Origin: Trichocoleus sp. FACHB-46
Lineage (GTDB): Bacteria > Cyanobacteriota > Cyanobacteriia > FACHB-46
DNA: 64,000 bases
Reading direction: 5' to 3'
Assembly (NCBI RefSeq): GCF_014695385.1
Contig: NZ_JACJOD010000008.1
Coordinates: 62,001 to 126,000, forward strand
Of this stretch, positions 46,097-55,149 are shown one piece after another; position 1 is the first letter of the stretch; each line of letters starts with the position of its first letter. The position numbers and the translations under genes are program-made. The notes under the pieces were generated by a model. It saw only the letters and a program-made list of their open reading frames with translations, did no database searches and was not told the origin of the DNA.

Positions 46097-46915
46097 ATGA
46101 ACAACCTTGAGGAACTAGAAATTCACTTACTGCTGGAAGGAGTATTCCGCCACTACGGGTTCGATTTTCGTAACTATGCCTTGGCTTCTATCAAAAGGAG
46201 GATTTGGAATACTATTCGCGCCGAACACCTAAAAAGTATCTCTGGTCTGCAAGAGAAAATCCTACACGAACCTGAATGCTTAGAGCGCTTCCTGCTGGGG
46301 CTTTCGGTGAATGTCACCTCGATGTTTCGAGACCCCAGCTTCTATCTAGCTTTTCGGCAAAAGGTGGTGCCCCTCTTACGCACCTATCCCTTTATTCGGA
46401 TTTGGCATGCTGGTTGCTCGACTGGAGAAGAAGTCTATTCAATGGCAATCTTGTTGCAGGAAGAAGGTCTGTATCACCGTTGCCGCATCTATGCCACAGA
46501 TATGAATGAATCGGTTCTGCGTCAAGCCAAGGTAGGCATTTTTCCACTACACCTGATGCAAGAATACACCCAGCTCTATCTCAAGGCAGGGGGGAAGCGA
46601 TCGTTCTCTGAGTACTATACGGCTGCTTATGACAATGCAATTTTTCGCGCGACGCTCAAAGAGAATTTGATTTTCTCCCAGCACAATCTAGCCACCGACG
46701 CTTCCTTTAATGAATTCAACGTCATCCTATGTCGTAACGTCTTGATTTATTTCAACAACACCTTACAGGAGCGGGTGCATAAGCTGTTATACGAAAGTTT
46801 GGGCAGGTTTGGCATTTTAGGAGTGGGCCATCAAGAATCTCTAAGACTGACGAAATACGAAGATTGTTATGAGGAGTTGGAAAGCCGTGAAAAGCTTTAC
46901 CGACGGATTAAATAG
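46097..46915 (+). CDS. cheR: CheR-type protein-glutamate methyltransferase
   Basis: A 272-residue SAM-dependent methyltransferase of the chemotaxis receptor family. The N-terminal helical CheR_N domain (residues about 1-75, YGFDFRNYALASIKRRIW) precedes the SAM site AGCSTGEEVYSMAI, the YATDMNES strand and the NVILCRNVLIYFN motif. No C-terminal TPR or pentapeptide-recognition extension is seen. Its usual substrate is a Glu on a methyl-accepting receptor; no receptor is adjacent, and the upstream gene is the poly-HAMP kinase. It overlaps cheB by 47 bases. Confidence 0.93.
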   Translation: MNNLEELEIHLLLEGVFRHYGFDFRNYALASIKRRIWNTIRAEHLKSISGLQEKILHEPECLERFLLGLSVNVTSMFRDPSFYLAFRQKVVPLLRTYPFIRIWHAGCSTGEEVYSMAILLQEEGLYHRCRIYATDMNESVLRQAKVGIFPLHLMQEYTQLYLKAGGKRSFSEYYTAAYDNAIFRATLKENLIFSQHNLATDASFNEFNVILCRNVLIYFNNTLQERVHKLLYESLGRFGILGVGHQESLRLTKYEDCYEELESREKLYRRIK

Positions 46916-47510
46916 TCGGCCCCCGCGCACCCAACCGTACTTCGAGTTGGTGGTCGTTGGGACTTCTTTAGGAGGGCTAAGTGCCCTAGAACTTCTACTT
47001 AAAAAACTACCTGTTACCTTTCCTGCTGCCATCGCGATCGTGCAACATCGACATAAAGACTCCGACACCAGCCTCAGTCAATTTTTGCAATCTTGTAGTG
47101 TGTTACCCCTGAAAGACGCAGAAGACAAAGAAGCCATTGTTCCGGGCCAAGTGTATCTGGCTCCCGCTGATTATCATTTATTAGTAGAGGATGTGGGTCG
47201 GTTTGCTTTGTCTACAGAGATGCCTGTGTCTTATGCCCGCCCGTCTATTGATGTGTTGTTTGAGTCAGCCGCTGATGCTTATGGGGCGCGGGGGATCGGC
47301 GTGATTTTAACTGGGTCAGGTCGGGATGGAGCGCAAGGTCTGGCTAGAATCAAGGCCCGTGGTGGCTTAGCCATCGTTCAAGACCCCAAAACTTCCGAAA
47401 GTCGGATGATGCCCGAAGCAGCGATCGCAACAACTGCCGTAGACTGGATTTTACCCCTGGCAGATATTGCTCCTCGTTTGATCCATCTTTGTCAGCCTGT
47501 CATAAGGTGA
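46869..47510 (+). CDS. cheB: CheB-type methylesterase (no receiver domain)
   Basis: A 213-residue CheB catalytic domain, which hydrolyses glutamyl methyl esters or deamidates Gln. The Ser nucleophile is near residue 33 in VVGTSLGGLSALELL, the His in IVQHRHKD and the Asp in TGSGRDGAQGLARI; all three are intact. No N-terminal receiver is fused, so it is not controlled by its own phosphorylation. ATG at 46869 overlaps the end of cheR; GTG at 46887, with GAGGAG upstream, is an alternative start. Its stop is 4 bases before the following hybrid kinase, so translation is probably coupled. Confidence 0.92.
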   Translation: MRSWKAVKSFTDGLNSRPPRTQPYFELVVVGTSLGGLSALELLLKKLPVTFPAAIAIVQHRHKDSDTSLSQFLQSCSVLPLKDAEDKEAIVPGQVYLAPADYHLLVEDVGRFALSTEMPVSYARPSIDVLFESAADAYGARGIGVILTGSGRDGAQGLARIKARGGLAIVQDPKTSESRMMPEAAIATTAVDWILPLADIAPRLIHLCQPVIR

Positions 47511-47514
47511 GCCC

Positions 47515-49581
47515 ATGTCGTCTGAACCCAAAGTTAATGTTCTCCTGGTTGACGATTATCCGGAAAACCTGTTGGCTTTAGAGGCAATTTTAGAAAGCTT
47601 GGGCCAAAACTTAGTCAGGGCGAGTTCCGGCGAAGAAGCCTTACGCTGCCTGCTCCATCAAGATTTTGCGGTGATTCTGCTAGATGTGCAGATGCCAGGG
47701 ATTGATGGCTTTGAAACTGCCACTTTAATTCGAGAACGGACGCGATCGCAGCATACCCCGATCATTTTCATGACCGCCTTTAGCAGTAGCGATTCCCTGG
47801 TGTTCAAGGGCTACTCTTTAGGCGCGGTAGACTACCTCCTCAAGCCAGTTAAGCCCGAAATTCTGCTCTCGAAAGTTTCCGTTTTCGTTGATTTGTTCAA
47901 GAAAACAGAAGAGGTGAAGCGGCAAGCAGCCCAACTCAGTGCCATCAATGCTGAGCTGAAGCAAAGTGAAGAACGCTTTCGCTCCCTCAGTGCCTGCTCG
48001 CCTGTAGGTATTTTTCTGACGGACATGGCAGGATGCTGCACTTACACTAACCCCCGCTATCAAGTGATTTGTGGTTTGGATGAAGCAGCTAGTTTAGGCG
48101 AAGGCTGGTTGCGATCGGTTTATCTAGAAGATCGACCTCGTGCTGCCCAAGAATGGTTGGCCTACACCAAGAAGGGCCGAGAATATTCTGATGAATTTCG
48201 CTTTCAGGCCCCCGATGGCACGATTCGCTGGACCCATGTGCGATCGTCTCCAATGGTTTCAGACCACGGCAAGCTGCTGGGCCACGTCGGCACCATTGAA
48301 GACGTGACAGAGCGCAAACAGGCAGAAGAAGCCAGAGCCCAGTTCATGCGCGAACAAATCGCTAGACAAGAAGCTGAGGCTGCCAATCGGATTAAAGATG
48401 AATTTCTCGCTATCCTCTCTCACGAACTGCGGACTCCTCTCAATGCCATGCTGGGCTGGGCTCGCCTCCTCCGCACTCGTAAATTTGATGAGGCGACCAC
48501 AACAAAAGCCCTAGAAACGATTGAGCGGAATGCCAAAGTCCAAGCGCAGTTAATTGAAGACATTCTGGATGTCTCGCGGATTATTCGCGGCAAGCTGCGA
48601 CTGGTAATTCGTTCCGTTAATCCCATTGGGGTGATTGAAGCCGCAATGGATACCCTGCGTCCGATGGCTGACAGCAAGTCTATTCAGGTTGAAACTAAAT
48701 TTGACCCACCAGGAGAGCTAATTTTAGGGGACCCCGACCGTCTCCAGCAGGTGGTTTGGAATCTGCTATCAAACGCGATTAAGTTCACCCCCGAGGAAGG
48801 CAAGGTGGAGGTGAGCTTATCCTTTGGTCAAGAGGATGTTGCCAGCGACAATGGTCAAGGCCAACCGCAACGCTATGCTCAAATCCAAGTGACTGATACA
48901 GGAATCGGGATTAGTCCAGAGTTTTTACCCTATGTGTTTGACCGCTTCCGTCAAGCCGATAGCACCACGACTCGGCCTTACGGTGGTTTAGGCTTAGGGC
49001 TGGCGATCGTGCGGCATTTGGTCGAACTGCATGGCGGTACGGTGGAGGCAGCTAGCAACCCAGACGGTCCGGGGGCGCGGTTTATTGTTAAATTGCCGCA
49101 AGCAGCTACCTTAATCGACCCACAAGATGCGGAGGAAGGCTATCCAATGACGCATCTTGCGGCTGTGAATACAGAGGTACCTTCGCTATCTAGTTTCCGG
49201 GTGCTGGTAGTCGATGATGATCCAGACACCAGAGAGTTTTTATCGACGGCCTTGGCGCAATACGGCGCGGAGGTGAACATTGTCTCCTGCGTGGCAGATG
49301 CGGTGACAGCCCTCGGCGATTTCAAGCCCAATGTGCTGGTGAGCGATATTGGCATGCCAGATGCGGATGGCTACCAGCTCATTCGCCAAATTCGCAGACT
49401 AGGGGCAGAGCAAGGAGGTAATATTCCCGCGATCGCCCTTACTGCTTATACCCGCGTGGAGGAACGTAAGCGCGCGATCGAAGCAGGGTTTCAGATGCAC
49501 TTAGCGAAACCTATAGAGCCAGGAGAGTTGGTCGCCGCTGTCGCTAAGTTGGTGCAACCAGCCTCGCAGCTTCAAGCTTAA
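47515..49581 (+). CDS. REC-PAS-histidine kinase-REC hybrid
   Basis: A 688-residue cytoplasmic hybrid kinase. An N-terminal receiver (about 5-125; NVLLVDDYPENLL, ILLDVQMPGIDGFE, LKPVKPE) is followed by a short coiled coil, a PAS domain (about 155-275, ending IEDVTERKQAEE), HisKA with [16 protein letters not shown] (near 302), HATPase_c with LLSNAIKFTPEEG and GGLGLGLAIVRHL, and a C-terminal receiver (about 560-680; LVVDDDPDT, LVSDIGMPDADGY, HLAKPIEPGE). It begins 4 bases after cheB, so it is the third gene of the cheR-cheB unit. It may take phosphate from the upstream poly-HAMP kinase through its N-terminal receiver (inference). Confidence 0.94.
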   Translation: MSSEPKVNVLLVDDYPENLLALEAILESLGQNLVRASSGEEALRCLLHQDFAVILLDVQMPGIDGFETATLIRERTRSQHTPIIFMTAFSSSDSLVFKGYSLGAVDYLLKPVKPEILLSKVSVFVDLFKKTEEVKRQAAQLSAINAELKQSEERFRSLSACSPVGIFLTDMAGCCTYTNPRYQVICGLDEAASLGEGWLRSVYLEDRPRAAQEWLAYTKKGREYSDEFRFQAPDGTIRWTHVRSSPMVSDHGKLLGHVGTIEDVTERKQAEEARAQFMREQIARQEAEAANRIKDEFLAILSHELRTPLNAMLGWARLLRTRKFDEATTTKALETIERNAKVQAQLIEDILDVSRIIRGKLRLVIRSVNPIGVIEAAMDTLRPMADSKSIQVETKFDPPGELILGDPDRLQQVVWNLLSNAIKFTPEEGKVEVSLSFGQEDVASDNGQGQPQRYAQIQVTDTGIGISPEFLPYVFDRFRQADSTTTRPYGGLGLGLAIVRHLVELHGGTVEAASNPDGPGARFIVKLPQAATLIDPQDAEEGYPMTHLAAVNTEVPSLSSFRVLVVDDDPDTREFLSTALAQYGAEVNIVSCVADAVTALGDFKPNVLVSDIGMPDADGYQLIRQIRRLGAEQGGNIPAIALTAYTRVEERKRAIEAGFQMHLAKPIEPGELVAAVAKLVQPASQLQA

Positions 49582-49586
49582 TTTTC

Positions 49587-49614
49587 GGGTTTGAACTTTT
49601 GGGTTTGAACTTTT
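49587..49614. repeat. 14-bp tandem duplication
   Basis: GGGTTTGAACTTTT occurs twice in succession (49587-49600 and 49601-49614), then GGGCCTAAACC begins a diverged third copy. It lies in the 70-base spacer between the convergent kinase and a minus-strand hypothetical gene. Confidence 0.8.
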
Positions 49615-49651
49615 GGGCCTAAACCTTAGCTCTGAGCTCTGAAATTCCGAA

Positions 49652-50158
49652 TTAAGAGCACAAAGCCGTAGACCAATTTTGGTGGCCCCGTCCTGGTTGG
49701 CACTTAGACTGTTTGCCAACCCAAACCACTTGCCATTGGCTACCGATGTCGCTGGGTTGCGGCTGTAATTCCACTCGGTATCTCACACCATTAACCGAAT
49801 CGTCTTGCCATCCTGTTTGGGTTAGTAGCGCGATCGCTTCTCCAGATGGGGAATAACTAATCTCAAGTTGCTCCAAGCCAAACTTAGATAATGGTTCCGT
49901 AGCCCCAAATAACTGAGCCACGATCGCGCTGGGCCGCTGTCCCGTTAGATTTTTGCCATTTTCGGTGAGCTGAGTCAGCACGACAGGACTGTAATCAGTT
50001 CTAGAATCTGGAGCGGCTGGTTGAGGCTGAGCGATCGCTTGGCTAATCAAAGGCTGCTGAGGGTGCCTAAACTGGGTCGCAACGCCTGTCAGCCCTACAA
50101 GAACGCCTGCAAATAAAGCTAGGTGCGTGACTCGGAACGAAGTAAGCATAAGTGGCAT
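49652..50158 (-). CDS. Membrane-anchored or secreted hypothetical protein
   Basis: A 168-residue protein with an N-terminal hydrophobic segment (about 10-29, LALFAGVLVGLTGVATQF) acting as a signal or anchor, then a Pro/Gln-rich linker and a C-terminal domain of about 110 residues ending in a two-Cys motif (SKCQPGRGHQNWSTALC). The C-terminal WQVVWVGKQSKCQPGRGHQ segment looks like a pattern I associate with secreted cyanobacterial hypotheticals, but I cannot name it. Those two Cys could form a disulfide in the periplasm. It lies between the convergent kinase and the divergent sigF. Confidence 0.7.
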   Translation of the reverse strand: MPLMLTSFRVTHLALFAGVLVGLTGVATQFRHPQQPLISQAIAQPQPAAPDSRTDYSPVVLTQLTENGKNLTGQRPSAIVAQLFGATEPLSKFGLEQLEISYSPSGEAIALLTQTGWQDDSVNGVRYRVELQPQPSDIGSQWQVVWVGKQSKCQPGRGHQNWSTALCS

Positions 50159-50584
50159 GACATAGAGCAGAGCAAGTTGTAAAAGCTCTAGTACTGATAA
50201 CTACAATTTTTCTGACTGAGGTTCCGGGCAGTTTGGCGCTTGGTGATGACCTTCGGGTTTACCCATCTGTAAATCTGTGTAACGTTGCATTCAGGCGTCA
50301 AAATGAGCTTTATGAAATCTTCAGGATAGGTTCTGAGTTGACCACAGCTCTTGCTAGACGGATATTTTCGCGGCTTGACTGCTGAAGCGATCGCCGTAGT
50401 TCACGGCTTTTCCAGCAGAAAAAGCAACATTTTAGAGGTTTGACTCAGCCTGAGCCAGAAAAGATAGGTCCGTGTTTCCCCTGATCGTACTTACTGGGGT
50501 GCAGAATATTCCCGTAAAACAACGATCCTCTTTATGGAGCGCGATCGCGAGAATGAGTTCAACTCTGATGCAAGGCTCTGTGTG

Positions 50585-51367
50585 ATGACTACCCAATCTT
50601 CCCCCCGCTCTCAAGTCATGGAACTCCTGGTTGCTTACCACCAGAATCCCTCCGTCTCGCGTCGCAACCAACTCGTCCGCCTCAACGCTGGACTGGTACG
50701 GAAGATTGCTCACCAAGTCAGCCATCAGTGTGCAGAACCCTACGAAGACCTCGAGCAAATCGGCCACCTCGGTCTCATCCGCGCTATCGAGCGCTTCAAC
50801 CCGTCCCAAGGTTGTGCCTTCAGCTCTTTCGCCGTTCCCTACATTCGCGGTGAAATGCTCCACTTCCTCCGCGATCGCGGCAACACGGTCAAGATTCCTC
50901 GTCGCTGGCAAGATTTGCAGAAGGAAGGCCAAAAGGTGCGCGAAGCGTTGATGAAAGACTTGGGACGGCAACCCCAGGACGCAGAAGTTGCCACTGAGCT
51001 AGGCGTCTCGGTCAACGAATGGAGAGAAATCAAACTCGCGGGCAAGAATCGCTCCTTGTTGAGTTTAGACGCCACAGTCTCACAGCAAGTAGACTCAACC
51101 GTGACATTGGGCGACATGCTCCCCGATGCCCACTACCAAACCTTGCAGTTACTCGAAGAAGACCGTCAGCAGTTGCAGAGAGCGCTGAGCCAACTAGAGG
51201 ACAAGACAAGAGCCGCGATCGAGCTTGTTTACTTCAGCGACTTGTCCCGCAAAGAAGTAGCAGAGCGAATTGAAGTCAGCCCGATGACAGTGACCCGCCG
51301 CATTCAGAGAGGCATCCAGCAGATGGTGGCCTATCTCCAGCCTCAAGAATTGCAAACTGACCCCTAG
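50585..51367 (+). CDS. sigF: Group 3 RNA polymerase sigma factor SigF
   Basis: A 260-residue sigma-70 factor of the SigF/SigB type. It shows region 2 (PYEDLEQIGHLGLIRAIERF, then AFSSFAVPYIRGEMLHFLRD), region 3 (PRRWQDLQKEGQ, LGRQPQDAEVATELGV) and region 4 with a helix-turn-helix (SRKEVAERIEVSPMTVTRRI). The start at 50585 (MTTQSSP) is preferred over the frame's first ATG at 50534, as the extra 17 residues look non-coding. In Synechocystis, SigF controls motility and type IV pilus genes; that role is inference here. A perfect 10-bp terminator follows. Confidence 0.93.
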   Translation: MTTQSSPRSQVMELLVAYHQNPSVSRRNQLVRLNAGLVRKIAHQVSHQCAEPYEDLEQIGHLGLIRAIERFNPSQGCAFSSFAVPYIRGEMLHFLRDRGNTVKIPRRWQDLQKEGQKVREALMKDLGRQPQDAEVATELGVSVNEWREIKLAGKNRSLLSLDATVSQQVDSTVTLGDMLPDAHYQTLQLLEEDRQQLQRALSQLEDKTRAAIELVYFSDLSRKEVAERIEVSPMTVTRRIQRGIQQMVAYLQPQELQTDP

Positions 51368-51436
51368 AATTTAGCTAATCTCAGATTAGCCATCTAAGTT
51401 AGCCATAGATTTTCCTACATCAGATCCTCCTGCATC

Positions 51437-51464
51437 TGCCAGATTGAACTTAATCAATCTGGCA
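51437..51464 (+). terminator. sigF: Intrinsic terminator of sigF
   Basis: A perfect 10-bp stem, TGCCAGATTG (51437-51446) and CAATCTGGCA (51455-51464), loop 8, followed by TTTTTG. It lies between the convergent sigF and chlD stop codons. Confidence 0.93.
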
Positions 51465-51490
51465 TTTTTGTTGCTGCTTGGTTTTCTGGC

Positions 51491-53551
51491 TTAGCGGGTT
51501 CTGACATCGGCGATCGCATTTCTGGCCATCGAGGCAATGGCGCGATCGGTCGCTTTGGGGAGATGGTAGTATTTGCCGCCTGCGTGCTTGGCTAGCTCTT
51601 TGGCGAAACCTGTGGAGATGAACTTGCTTTCTGTGTCGATCACCAGCAGTTGAATTCGCAGGCCGCGAATCTTTCCAGCGATTTCTAGCAATTCTCCTTT
51701 AATATCGGGCTTTTCGCCCTCTTGAATCGGTTCACCCAGCGATCGCGCCAGCGATACATTGCCGCGACCATCGGTAATCGCCACAATCACCACTTGACCA
51801 ATATCTCCTGACTGCTGAGCATTCATGCCCACCCGGACTGCTTGGGTTAAACCATGCGCTAAAGGAGAACCGCCCCCGCAAGGCATGCGATCGAGCCGTT
51901 TTCTGGCAGCCGCGATCGAGCGAGTAGGAGGTAGGAGCACTTCTGCCTGTTCGCCTCGGAAGGGGATCAGGGCAATTTGATCACGGTTTTGGTAGGCTTC
52001 GGTCAACAACTGCAAGACAGCACCTTTAGCCGACTGCATCCGGTTCAGCGCCATTGAGCCAGAAGCATCAACCACGAACACAACTAAGGCTCCAGCCTTC
52101 CGGGCTAAGCGCTTAGCCCGAATATCCGGTTGCTCCACAATTACCCGACGGTCGGGTTGACGTTGACGACGGGCTTTCTGGTAAGGGGCGGCAGCGCGTA
52201 GCGTGGCATCTACTGCAATCCGTCGGACTTGGCCTCTCGGCAACATCGGTTTGATGTAGCGGCCCCGATCTTCCGAGAAGATAATTGTCCGAGCGCCTGA
52301 CTTACCCTGCCGATTAGCCGCCATCTGGGCAAAGTACAGCACAGATGGGTCAAGAATCACACCTTCGGGGTCAAAGATAAACTCTTCCGGGACGTTGGGC
52401 GGTTCTTGCTCTTGCTCTGGTTCGTCCTGCTCGTCTTTTTCTTCCTGCTCGTCCTGGTCTTGCTCAGATTCGTCCTGCGGTTCGTCTTGATTTTGTTGGG
52501 GCGGTGGCGGTGGGGGCGCAGGGGGCTCTTCGGGCGGGGTTTGAACGACTGTGGATCGGGGCACAATCACCAGTTCTACAGCTCGCCGCAAATCCTCGGC
52601 ATTGACGCTGGCTCGACCTTCTAATGCGGCATGAGCCTTGGCGACTCGCACGGCAAACAGTTCCGCCCGGTGGCCTTGCACCCCGCCCCGTAGGGCTTCA
52701 TTGACGAGGTAGGCAACTTGCTCTGACTGAATTTGGACATCTTTTAGCCACTCGCGAGCTAAGACAATTTGCGTTCTCAGGCCATCTAAATCTTCGTCGT
52801 ACTGCTCTAAGAAAGATTGGGGAGAGTTAGCGTACTGAGTGGCTTGGTCTACCGCTTGCACCCGCTCATCAATCCCTAAAACGGCATCCGCAGAGAGGGC
52901 GATCGCAATTCTATCTAGCAAGTGCTCTCGTAGCGAACCTTCTTCGGGGTTGTAGGTAGCAATCAGCAACGGCTTGCAAGGGTGCTGGAAACTAATACCT
53001 TCCCGCTCCACTTGGTTGCGTCCTTCGGTCAGGGTGCCTAACAGGAGATTGGCAATTTGGTCGTCTAGGAGATTAATTTCATCGACATACATCACGCCAC
53101 GATGCGCTTCAGCCAACAATCCGGGCTGAAAAACGGTTTCCCCACGCTTGATTGACTGGCTGACATCAACCGAACCGAGCAAGCGGTCTTCAGTCACACC
53201 TAGCGGAATCTGGATAAAGGGTGAAGGAACGACTTCGGTGAAGGGAAGCGGCTGACCCCCGATTACAGGCATCTGACCATTGGCGGCTTCAAGCAGTAGT
53301 TGGTCATCCCACTCGCGGGGATTGTTGGGGTCGCAGTTGCAAGCGGAGCCTTTGACGATTTCAATGGGGGGTAACAGGGCGTGAATTGCCCGCGCCATGA
53401 CTGACTTGGCGGTGCCTCGACGACCTGCAATCACTACGCCACCCAAGCCAGGGTCAATGGCAGCTAGTAACAACGCCATCTTGATGGCTTCTTGGCCCAC
53501 AACAGCGGCGAGAGGAAAAGCAGTAATCGACGGGTTAGTCAGCGCAGGCAT
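51491..53551 (-). CDS. chlD: Magnesium chelatase subunit D
   Basis: A 686-residue subunit of the ATP-dependent complex that inserts Mg2+ into protoporphyrin IX for chlorophyll synthesis. The N-terminal AAA+ half resembles ChlI ([34 protein letters not shown]). A proline-rich and strongly acidic linker lies at about 343-393. The C-terminal von Willebrand A domain has MIDAS residues ([15 protein letters not shown]). ATG at 53551 ([12 protein letters not shown]) fits the family; the frame extends 4 codons upstream to a TTG. It is divergent from the transporter operon across a 650-base AT-rich spacer. Confidence 0.96.
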   Translation of the reverse strand: MPALTNPSITAFPLAAVVGQEAIKMALLLAAIDPGLGGVVIAGRRGTAKSVMARAIHALLPPIEIVKGSACNCDPNNPREWDDQLLLEAANGQMPVIGGQPLPFTEVVPSPFIQIPLGVTEDRLLGSVDVSQSIKRGETVFQPGLLAEAHRGVMYVDEINLLDDQIANLLLGTLTEGRNQVEREGISFQHPCKPLLIATYNPEEGSLREHLLDRIAIALSADAVLGIDERVQAVDQATQYANSPQSFLEQYDEDLDGLRTQIVLAREWLKDVQIQSEQVAYLVNEALRGGVQGHRAELFAVRVAKAHAALEGRASVNAEDLRRAVELVIVPRSTVVQTPPEEPPAPPPPPPQQNQDEPQDESEQDQDEQEEKDEQDEPEQEQEPPNVPEEFIFDPEGVILDPSVLYFAQMAANRQGKSGARTIIFSEDRGRYIKPMLPRGQVRRIAVDATLRAAAPYQKARRQRQPDRRVIVEQPDIRAKRLARKAGALVVFVVDASGSMALNRMQSAKGAVLQLLTEAYQNRDQIALIPFRGEQAEVLLPPTRSIAAARKRLDRMPCGGGSPLAHGLTQAVRVGMNAQQSGDIGQVVIVAITDGRGNVSLARSLGEPIQEGEKPDIKGELLEIAGKIRGLRIQLLVIDTESKFISTGFAKELAKHAGGKYYHLPKATDRAIASMARNAIADVRTR

Positions 53552-53774
53552 GGTTTCGATCAATAGCGAGTCCAGTGTTTCAGCATAACAAGGAACCGGG
53601 GCCAGAACTCACGCGATCGCTCTTGATCCTCAACGGAAATTTTGTCTAAATGCTCTCAAATTACTATAAATAAAAAGCGTGGTAGGAGTTACTAAACCTA
53701 GAGTTAGGGAGTTAATTCTTAATAGAATTACTCGTTCTTAATGGTAGGAAAATTAGTTTTATATTTAGTTGACT

Positions 53775-53788
53775 GTAGCTTTTACTAC
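53775..53788. promoter_or_regulatory. NtcA-like box GTAN8TAC
   Basis: GTAGCTTTTACTAC is an exact match to the nitrogen regulator NtcA consensus GTA-N8-TAC. It is 427 bases upstream of the transporter permease start. On the minus strand a TAATTT (TAN3T form) lies 19 bases beyond it, which fits chlD orientation, but spacing is slightly short. Such a 6-base match occurs by chance, so this is a candidate only. Confidence 0.3.
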
Positions 53789-53933
53789 TATCTTAATTAA
53801 CCTCTAACTGACTCCTGAAAGTCGCTCTTAGCCCTGGAATTCAATGATTTAGTAACAATTTTTTGCTTCCATCTCAAGAATGATTGCCGATCGCAAAAAC
53901 TAGTGATAGACTGCGGGGAATTCAATAAGTAAG

Positions 53934-54134
53934 TTAGCCTAATCCAGCGTCTAAAAGTGCGATCGCTTTATTTAAAGCCGGAAGCTTTAGAGTTAAGAAC
54001 TGGAGCGGAGGAACCAAAATTTGGGGCTTATCTTGAGCAAGCTTTATTTCTAAAAAGCAGCCAGGGGGGACATCTCTCAGTCCTAGCCCGTCAGCTAACT
54101 CCGTCGGCATTGGGAGGAGACTGAAGATCAGCAT
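53934..54134 (-). CDS. Possible AbrB-like small protein or remnant
   Basis: A 66-codon frame. The segment LLPMPTELADGLGLRDVPPG, continuing CFLEIKLAQDKPQILVPP, is reminiscent of SpoVT/AbrB antitoxin folds. The N terminus is short, no ribosome binding site precedes the ATG, and no toxin partner lies beside it. It could be a degraded antitoxin or a chance frame. Confidence 0.28.
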   Translation of the reverse strand: MLIFSLLPMPTELADGLGLRDVPPGCFLEIKLAQDKPQILVPPLQFLTLKLPALNKAIALLDAGLG

Positions 54135-54214
54135 TTTTTAATCTGGTCTTTTCAGTGTCCTTGGTTGGTATAGCGACGACTTACTTGTACCTGCCTCGAC
54201 TCTGAGATAAATTC

Positions 54215-55066
54215 ATGCTTCAACTCAATCTTGCTGCAATCGCGGTTGCAGGACAGGTAGCTTGGCGACGAGCTAAACCACTTTTAATTCGAGATACAGT
54301 TCTACTGCCCGCACTCGGGTTTTTAGGCATTATCTTGCTGTGGTGGTTGGCAGCCATCTTTAATCCTGACTTAATGCCGACCCCGCCAGAAGCTTTAGTC
54401 GCTAATTTGGATTACATTTTGCATCCATTTTATCGGCGCGGCCCAGGTGACTTGGGCATTGGTTGGTTACTCCTAGCTAGCCTACGCCGAGTGATCCTAG
54501 GGTTTTTCTTGGCAGCGATCGTAGCGATCCCAATTGGTTTTTTGGTGGGCATGTCTAAGCCCGCTATGATGGCGCTCAATCCGGTGATTCAAATCTTTAA
54601 ACCTGTCTCACCGCTTGCTTGGTTGCCGATCGCCTTGGCTATCTTTAACTTGGCTGATCCTTCGGCCATTTTCGTCATTTTTATTACCTCTTTATGGCCA
54701 ACCATTATTAACACTGCGTTGGGTGTTTCTAGCGTGTCCCAAGACTACATTGATGTGGCACGAGTCTTAGAGATGCCTCGTTGGCGGCGCATTACTAAAA
54801 TCATTTGGCCTGCGAGCCTACCCTATATTTTTACTGGCCTACGGATCAGTTTGGGTATCGCCTGGCTGGTGATTGTGGCTGTAGAAATGCTCACAGGTGG
54901 TATTGGGATTGGCTTTTTTGTCTGGGATGAGTGGAACCGCTTGAACTTGAACTCAGTATTCCTCGCGATTTTGGTCATTGGTGTCACAGGATTGTTGCTC
55001 GACTACGCCGTTAGCAAGGTAGAACAGCTGGTCACCCATCGCACTACACCGGGCACTAATTTCTAG
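54215..55066 (+). CDS. NrtB/CmpB-type ABC transporter permease
   Basis: A 283-residue inner-membrane permease of the nitrate/sulfonate/bicarbonate family. About six helices are visible, starting at residues 28-52 and 87-112. The EAA-type coupling loop reads DYIDVARVLEMPRWRRITKIIWPASLPYIFTGL across about residues 186-218. It is first in a permease, binding protein, ATPase order. The substrate (nitrate, nitrite, cyanate or bicarbonate) cannot be decided from the sequence, so no symbol is given. No nrtC-type fused ATPase is present. Confidence 0.88.
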   Translation: MLQLNLAAIAVAGQVAWRRAKPLLIRDTVLLPALGFLGIILLWWLAAIFNPDLMPTPPEALVANLDYILHPFYRRGPGDLGIGWLLLASLRRVILGFFLAAIVAIPIGFLVGMSKPAMMALNPVIQIFKPVSPLAWLPIALAIFNLADPSAIFVIFITSLWPTIINTALGVSSVSQDYIDVARVLEMPRWRRITKIIWPASLPYIFTGLRISLGIAWLVIVAVEMLTGGIGIGFFVWDEWNRLNLNSVFLAILVIGVTGLLLDYAVSKVEQLVTHRTTPGTNF

Positions 55067-55073
55067 ACCCTCA

Positions 55074-55092
55074 CCAATTCCCCCAGAATTGG
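55074..55092. repeat. Intercistronic hairpin with G/C runs
   Basis: CCAATTC (55074-55080) and GAATTGG (55086-55092) form a perfect 7-bp stem around CCCCA, followed by GGGG. It sits in the gap between permease and binding-protein genes. Similar AATTC/CCCCC/GAATTGGGGG spacer elements are familiar from cyanobacterial genomes; here it may influence mRNA stability in the operon. Confidence 0.5.
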
Positions 55093-55149
55093 GGGGCTAG
55101 GAGGCGATTTGAATAGTGAACAGCAGTCGTCAAATAGCCTCTGACCTAA

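Larger units (their letters stand above)
53552..54214. other. AT-rich divergent spacer between chlD and the transporter operon
   Basis: About 660 bases, noticeably AT-rich at 53640-53840. It contains a GTAN8TAC box (53775-53788) and a possible AbrB-like small frame at 53934-54134 (minus); otherwise no gene, tRNA or strong terminator was seen. Confidence 0.6.

Noticed and set aside
53775-53788. Firm NtcA promoter for the transporter
   Set aside because: The distance to the first gene and the lack of a matching -10 box on the plus strand prevent a firm call; kept as a candidate only.
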